Under the pieces are notes generated by a model. It did not search any database. It saw only the letters and a program-made list of their open reading frames with translations, and was not told where the DNA came from. This document shows positions 13,585-15,503 of a stretch of DNA of 15,503 bases, in pieces. The position numbers and the translations under genes were made by a program. The stretch covers positions 1 through 15,503 of the forward strand of contig JALOMK010000012.1 in NCBI GenBank assembly GCA_025455505.1, in the 5' to 3' direction. Position 1 is the first letter of the stretch; every line of letters starts with the position of its first letter. Source of the DNA: Bacteroidales bacterium. GTDB lineage: Bacteria > Bacteroidota > Bacteroidia > Bacteroidales > VadinHA17.

Positions 13585-14451
13585 ATGAACAGAAGAGATA
13601 TGATTGGTAAAGTTGCCGGTGTCGCGGCCGCAGGAGCCGTCACCCCATTTGACAAAGTTTTCGCATCCCCCGAAGCGGGACCTGCCACCCTTAAGGGCAA
13701 TATCCGCCACAGCGTGAGCCAGTGGTGCTACGGAGACATTCCCCTCGATGATTTTGCAGTGGCATGCAAGGAGATGGGAATCGAATCAATTGAACTGCTC
13801 CAGGAAAAAGACTGGGCTGTTGTAGCGAAACACGGACTCAGATGTGCTGTTGGCTATGCAACAGACTACGGAATTCCGAAAGGATTCAACAGGGTGTCGA
13901 ACCACGAAAAGCTGATAGCCGACTTCGAGGCTATGATCCCTAAAGCCGCTGCGGCCGGGGTGCCCAGCCTCATATGTTTCTCCGGCAACCGTGAGGGCAT
14001 GCCGGACAACGAAGGACTGATAAACTGTGCAAAGGGACTGAGGCAGATAATGCCTTCTGCCGAGAAATACGGCGTCACTGTGATAATGGAGCTCCTCAAC
14101 AGCTACGGCCACAAGGACTACCAGTGCGACAAGACCTCATGGGGTGCCGCCCTTTGCGAGATGGTGGGATCGGAAAGGTTTAAACTCCTGTACGACATAT
14201 ACCACATGCAGATTATGGAGGGCAACGTAATTGAGAACATAAACAGGTACAGCAAATACATAGGGCATATCCATACCGGAGGCGTGCCAGGCCGTCATGA
14301 ACTCGATGAAACCCAGGAACTCTACTATCCTGCCATAATGAATGCCGTTGTAAAAACAGGTTATAAGGGATACGTGGGGCAGGAATTTGTTCCTGCTGCC
14401 AAGGACAAGCTCGCCTCTCTCAAAAAGTGCATCCTGATCTGCGACGTATAG
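13585..14451 (+). CDS. Hydroxypyruvate-isomerase-like TIM-barrel protein, Tat-exported
   Basis: 288 residues of the xylose-isomerase-like TIM-barrel superfamily, closest by eye to hydroxypyruvate isomerase (Hyi) and related ketose epimerases. The N-terminus MNRRDMIGK plus an Ala-rich core and a likely cleavage site before ASPEAG is a twin-arginine signal, so unlike E. coli Hyi it probably works outside the cytoplasm. The metal/substrate residues are visible: E169 (VIMEL), D204 and H207 (LYDIYHMQIMEGN), H228/H230 (HIHTGG) and E267 (GQEF). In Bacteroidota such exported isomerase-like proteins often travel with Gfo/Idh/MocA oxidoreductases, like the one at 1-1005. The substrate is unknown. The Mur ligase gene begins 1 nt after its stop. 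Confidence 0.88.
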   Translation: MNRRDMIGKVAGVAAAGAVTPFDKVFASPEAGPATLKGNIRHSVSQWCYGDIPLDDFAVACKEMGIESIELLQEKDWAVVAKHGLRCAVGYATDYGIPKGFNRVSNHEKLIADFEAMIPKAAAAGVPSLICFSGNREGMPDNEGLINCAKGLRQIMPSAEKYGVTVIMELLNSYGHKDYQCDKTSWGAALCEMVGSERFKLLYDIYHMQIMEGNVIENINRYSKYIGHIHTGGVPGRHELDETQELYYPAIMNAVVKTGYKGYVGQEFVPAAKDKLASLKKCILICDV

Positions 14452-14452
14452 G

Positions 14453-15503
14453 ATGAGGGTTCATTTCATTGCAATCGGCGGGGCTGTGATGCACAACCTC
14501 GCTATAGCCCTTCACAGGAAAGGCTACCAGGTCACCGGATCTGACGACGAGATTTTCGAACCTTCCAGATCGAGACTTGCCTCCCATGGTCTCCTGCCTC
14601 AGCAGGCAGGCTGGTTTCCGGAAAAACTGGATGCTGACACCGGCACTGTGATCCTCGGCATGCATGCGAAAGAAGGGAATCCCGAACTTGAGAAAGCCCG
14701 CGAACTGGGACTGAAAATATACTCCTTCCCGGAGTATCTTTACGAACAAACAAAGGACAAGAAACGCATAGTCGTTGCCGGCAGCCACGGGAAGACAACC
14801 ACAACGGCGATAATAATGCACGTCTTCAGGAAGCTGGGACTTGAATTCGACTACATGGTGGGTTCGCAGATAGATGGCTTCGATACAATGGTAGGCCTGT
14901 CCTCCGGATCAAAGCTGGCTGTTTTCGAAGGCGATGAATACCTTACATCTGCCCTCGACAGGCGGCCGAAATTCCATCTCTACATGCCCGATATAGCAAT
15001 AATCAACGGCATTGCCTGGGACCATATGAATGTGTTTCCAACCTACGAAAACTATGTTGAACAGTTCAGGATATTCACTGCAAAGATCACCCCGGGAGGG
15101 ACTCTTATCTATTACGCTGATGATGAGGAGGTGAAAAAAGTGGCCCTCACCGCGCCGGAAGGGATAAACAGAGTACCCTACCGCACACACGGTTACTTTC
15201 AGAACAAGGAAGGTTTTTTCGCAGCAACTCATAACAGGGTGGTGCCCGTCAGGATCTTCGGGGAACACAACATGCAGAATCTCTCGGCAGCGAAGGCTGC
15301 CTGCCTTGCGGCGGGAGTGCCTGAAGATGATTTCTATGAAGCTGTGAAAAGCTTTGACGGGACCTCGAAAAGACTCCAGAAGATCCTTGAAAACGACAAG
15401 GGAGTTGTCTACCTCGACTTCGCGCATTCCCCCTCGAAGGTGAAGGCAACCACGGAAGCCGTTGCGCAGATGGCCTACGACTCGCTCAGTCGCGTGCTGG
15501 AGG
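14453..15503 (+). CDS. mpl: Mpl-type Mur ligase (murein tripeptide ligase), partial
   Basis: Cytoplasmic ATP-dependent ligase that joins the recycled tripeptide L-Ala-gamma-D-Glu-meso-DAP to UDP-MurNAc. The frame opens at ATG 14453, 1 nt after the previous stop, and runs off the window after 350 codons; the full protein is usually about 450. Visible are the N-terminal nucleotide-binding segment (MRVHFIAIGGAVMHNLA), the Mur P-loop GSHGKTTTT (110-118), EGDEYLTSALDRRPKF, INGIAWDHMNVFPTYENY, GEHNMQNLSAA and DFAHSPSKVKAT. The short N-terminal domain and the EGDEYLTSALDR and DFAHSP motifs favour Mpl over MurC. Translation is probably coupled to the isomerase-like gene, though the two functions seem unrelated. 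Confidence 0.85.
   Translation, partial: MRVHFIAIGGAVMHNLAIALHRKGYQVTGSDDEIFEPSRSRLASHGLLPQQAGWFPEKLDADTGTVILGMHAKEGNPELEKARELGLKIYSFPEYLYEQTKDKKRIVVAGSHGKTTTTAIIMHVFRKLGLEFDYMVGSQIDGFDTMVGLSSGSKLAVFEGDEYLTSALDRRPKFHLYMPDIAIINGIAWDHMNVFPTYENYVEQFRIFTAKITPGGTLIYYADDEEVKKVALTAPEGINRVPYRTHGYFQNKEGFFAATHNRVVPVRIFGEHNMQNLSAAKAACLAAGVPEDDFYEAVKSFDGTSKRLQKILENDKGVVYLDFAHSPSKVKATTEAVAQMAYDSLSRVLE

Noticed and set aside
14420..15449. Minus-strand frames opposite the Mur ligase
   Set aside because: The plus strand encodes an unmistakable Mpl with P-loop and ligase motifs; the opposite frames are shadows.

Overview
The window looks like a piece of a Bacteroidota chromosome, probably Bacteroidales/Marinilabiliales-like. 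The signs are a SusD remnant, several promoters matching the Bacteroidota consensus (TTTG, about 19-20 nt, TAnnTTTG), Tat- and lipoprotein-type export signals on carbohydrate enzymes, and a class I (oxygen-sensitive, [4Fe-4S]) fumarase that suggests an anaerobic or low-oxygen life. No RNA gene, intact insertion sequence, CRISPR array or phage gene was found.

Layout. 1-1005 (-): 5' two thirds of an exported Gfo/Idh/MocA oxidoreductase with a good promoter. 1006-1697: gene-free stretch with 7-nt repeats and a palindrome, ending in the promoter of a NupG-type nucleoside/sugar permease (1698-2894, +), which is closed by a strong hairpin terminator. 2986-3627 (-): wreckage of a SusC/SusD nutrient-uptake pair. 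The SusD tail is out of frame with its apparent start and carries a premature stop just before the family's terminal NNPGY; a short signal-peptide-like SusC start is cut off by a 7-nt tandem repeat. 3730-5331 (-): fusion of a NapC/NrfH-like tetraheme cytochrome with a formylglycine-generating-enzyme-like (SUMF1) domain. 5462-6880 (+): divergently transcribed exported nucleoside-hydrolase-like protein fused to an FmdE-like domain. 6965-9437 (-): two-gene unit, a metallo-beta-lactamase-fold hydrolase then fumarase. 9516-10379 (+): secreted CE1-like esterase. 10387-11577 (-): ClsB-like phospholipase D/cardiolipin synthase. 11673-13544 (+): heparinase II/III-like lipoprotein. 13585-14451 (+): Tat-exported hydroxypyruvate-isomerase-like TIM barrel. 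14453-end (+): Mpl-type Mur ligase, cut by the window end.

How the genes work together. Many genes fit degradation and uptake of exported glycans or nucleosides (oxidoreductase, permease, esterase, heparinase-like lyase, sugar isomerase-like protein), but they are not arranged as one intact polysaccharide utilization locus; the SusCD pair that would mark one is decayed. Fumarase, the Mur ligase and the phospholipid synthase are housekeeping.

The most unusual content is the divergent pair of two-domain fusions (3730-6880), each with key residues of its second domain changed, and a set of intergenic tandem repeats that all have a 7-nt period but different consensus sequences. Two of these share a decamer and a GC-rich palindrome, and one sits at the break in the SusC relic.
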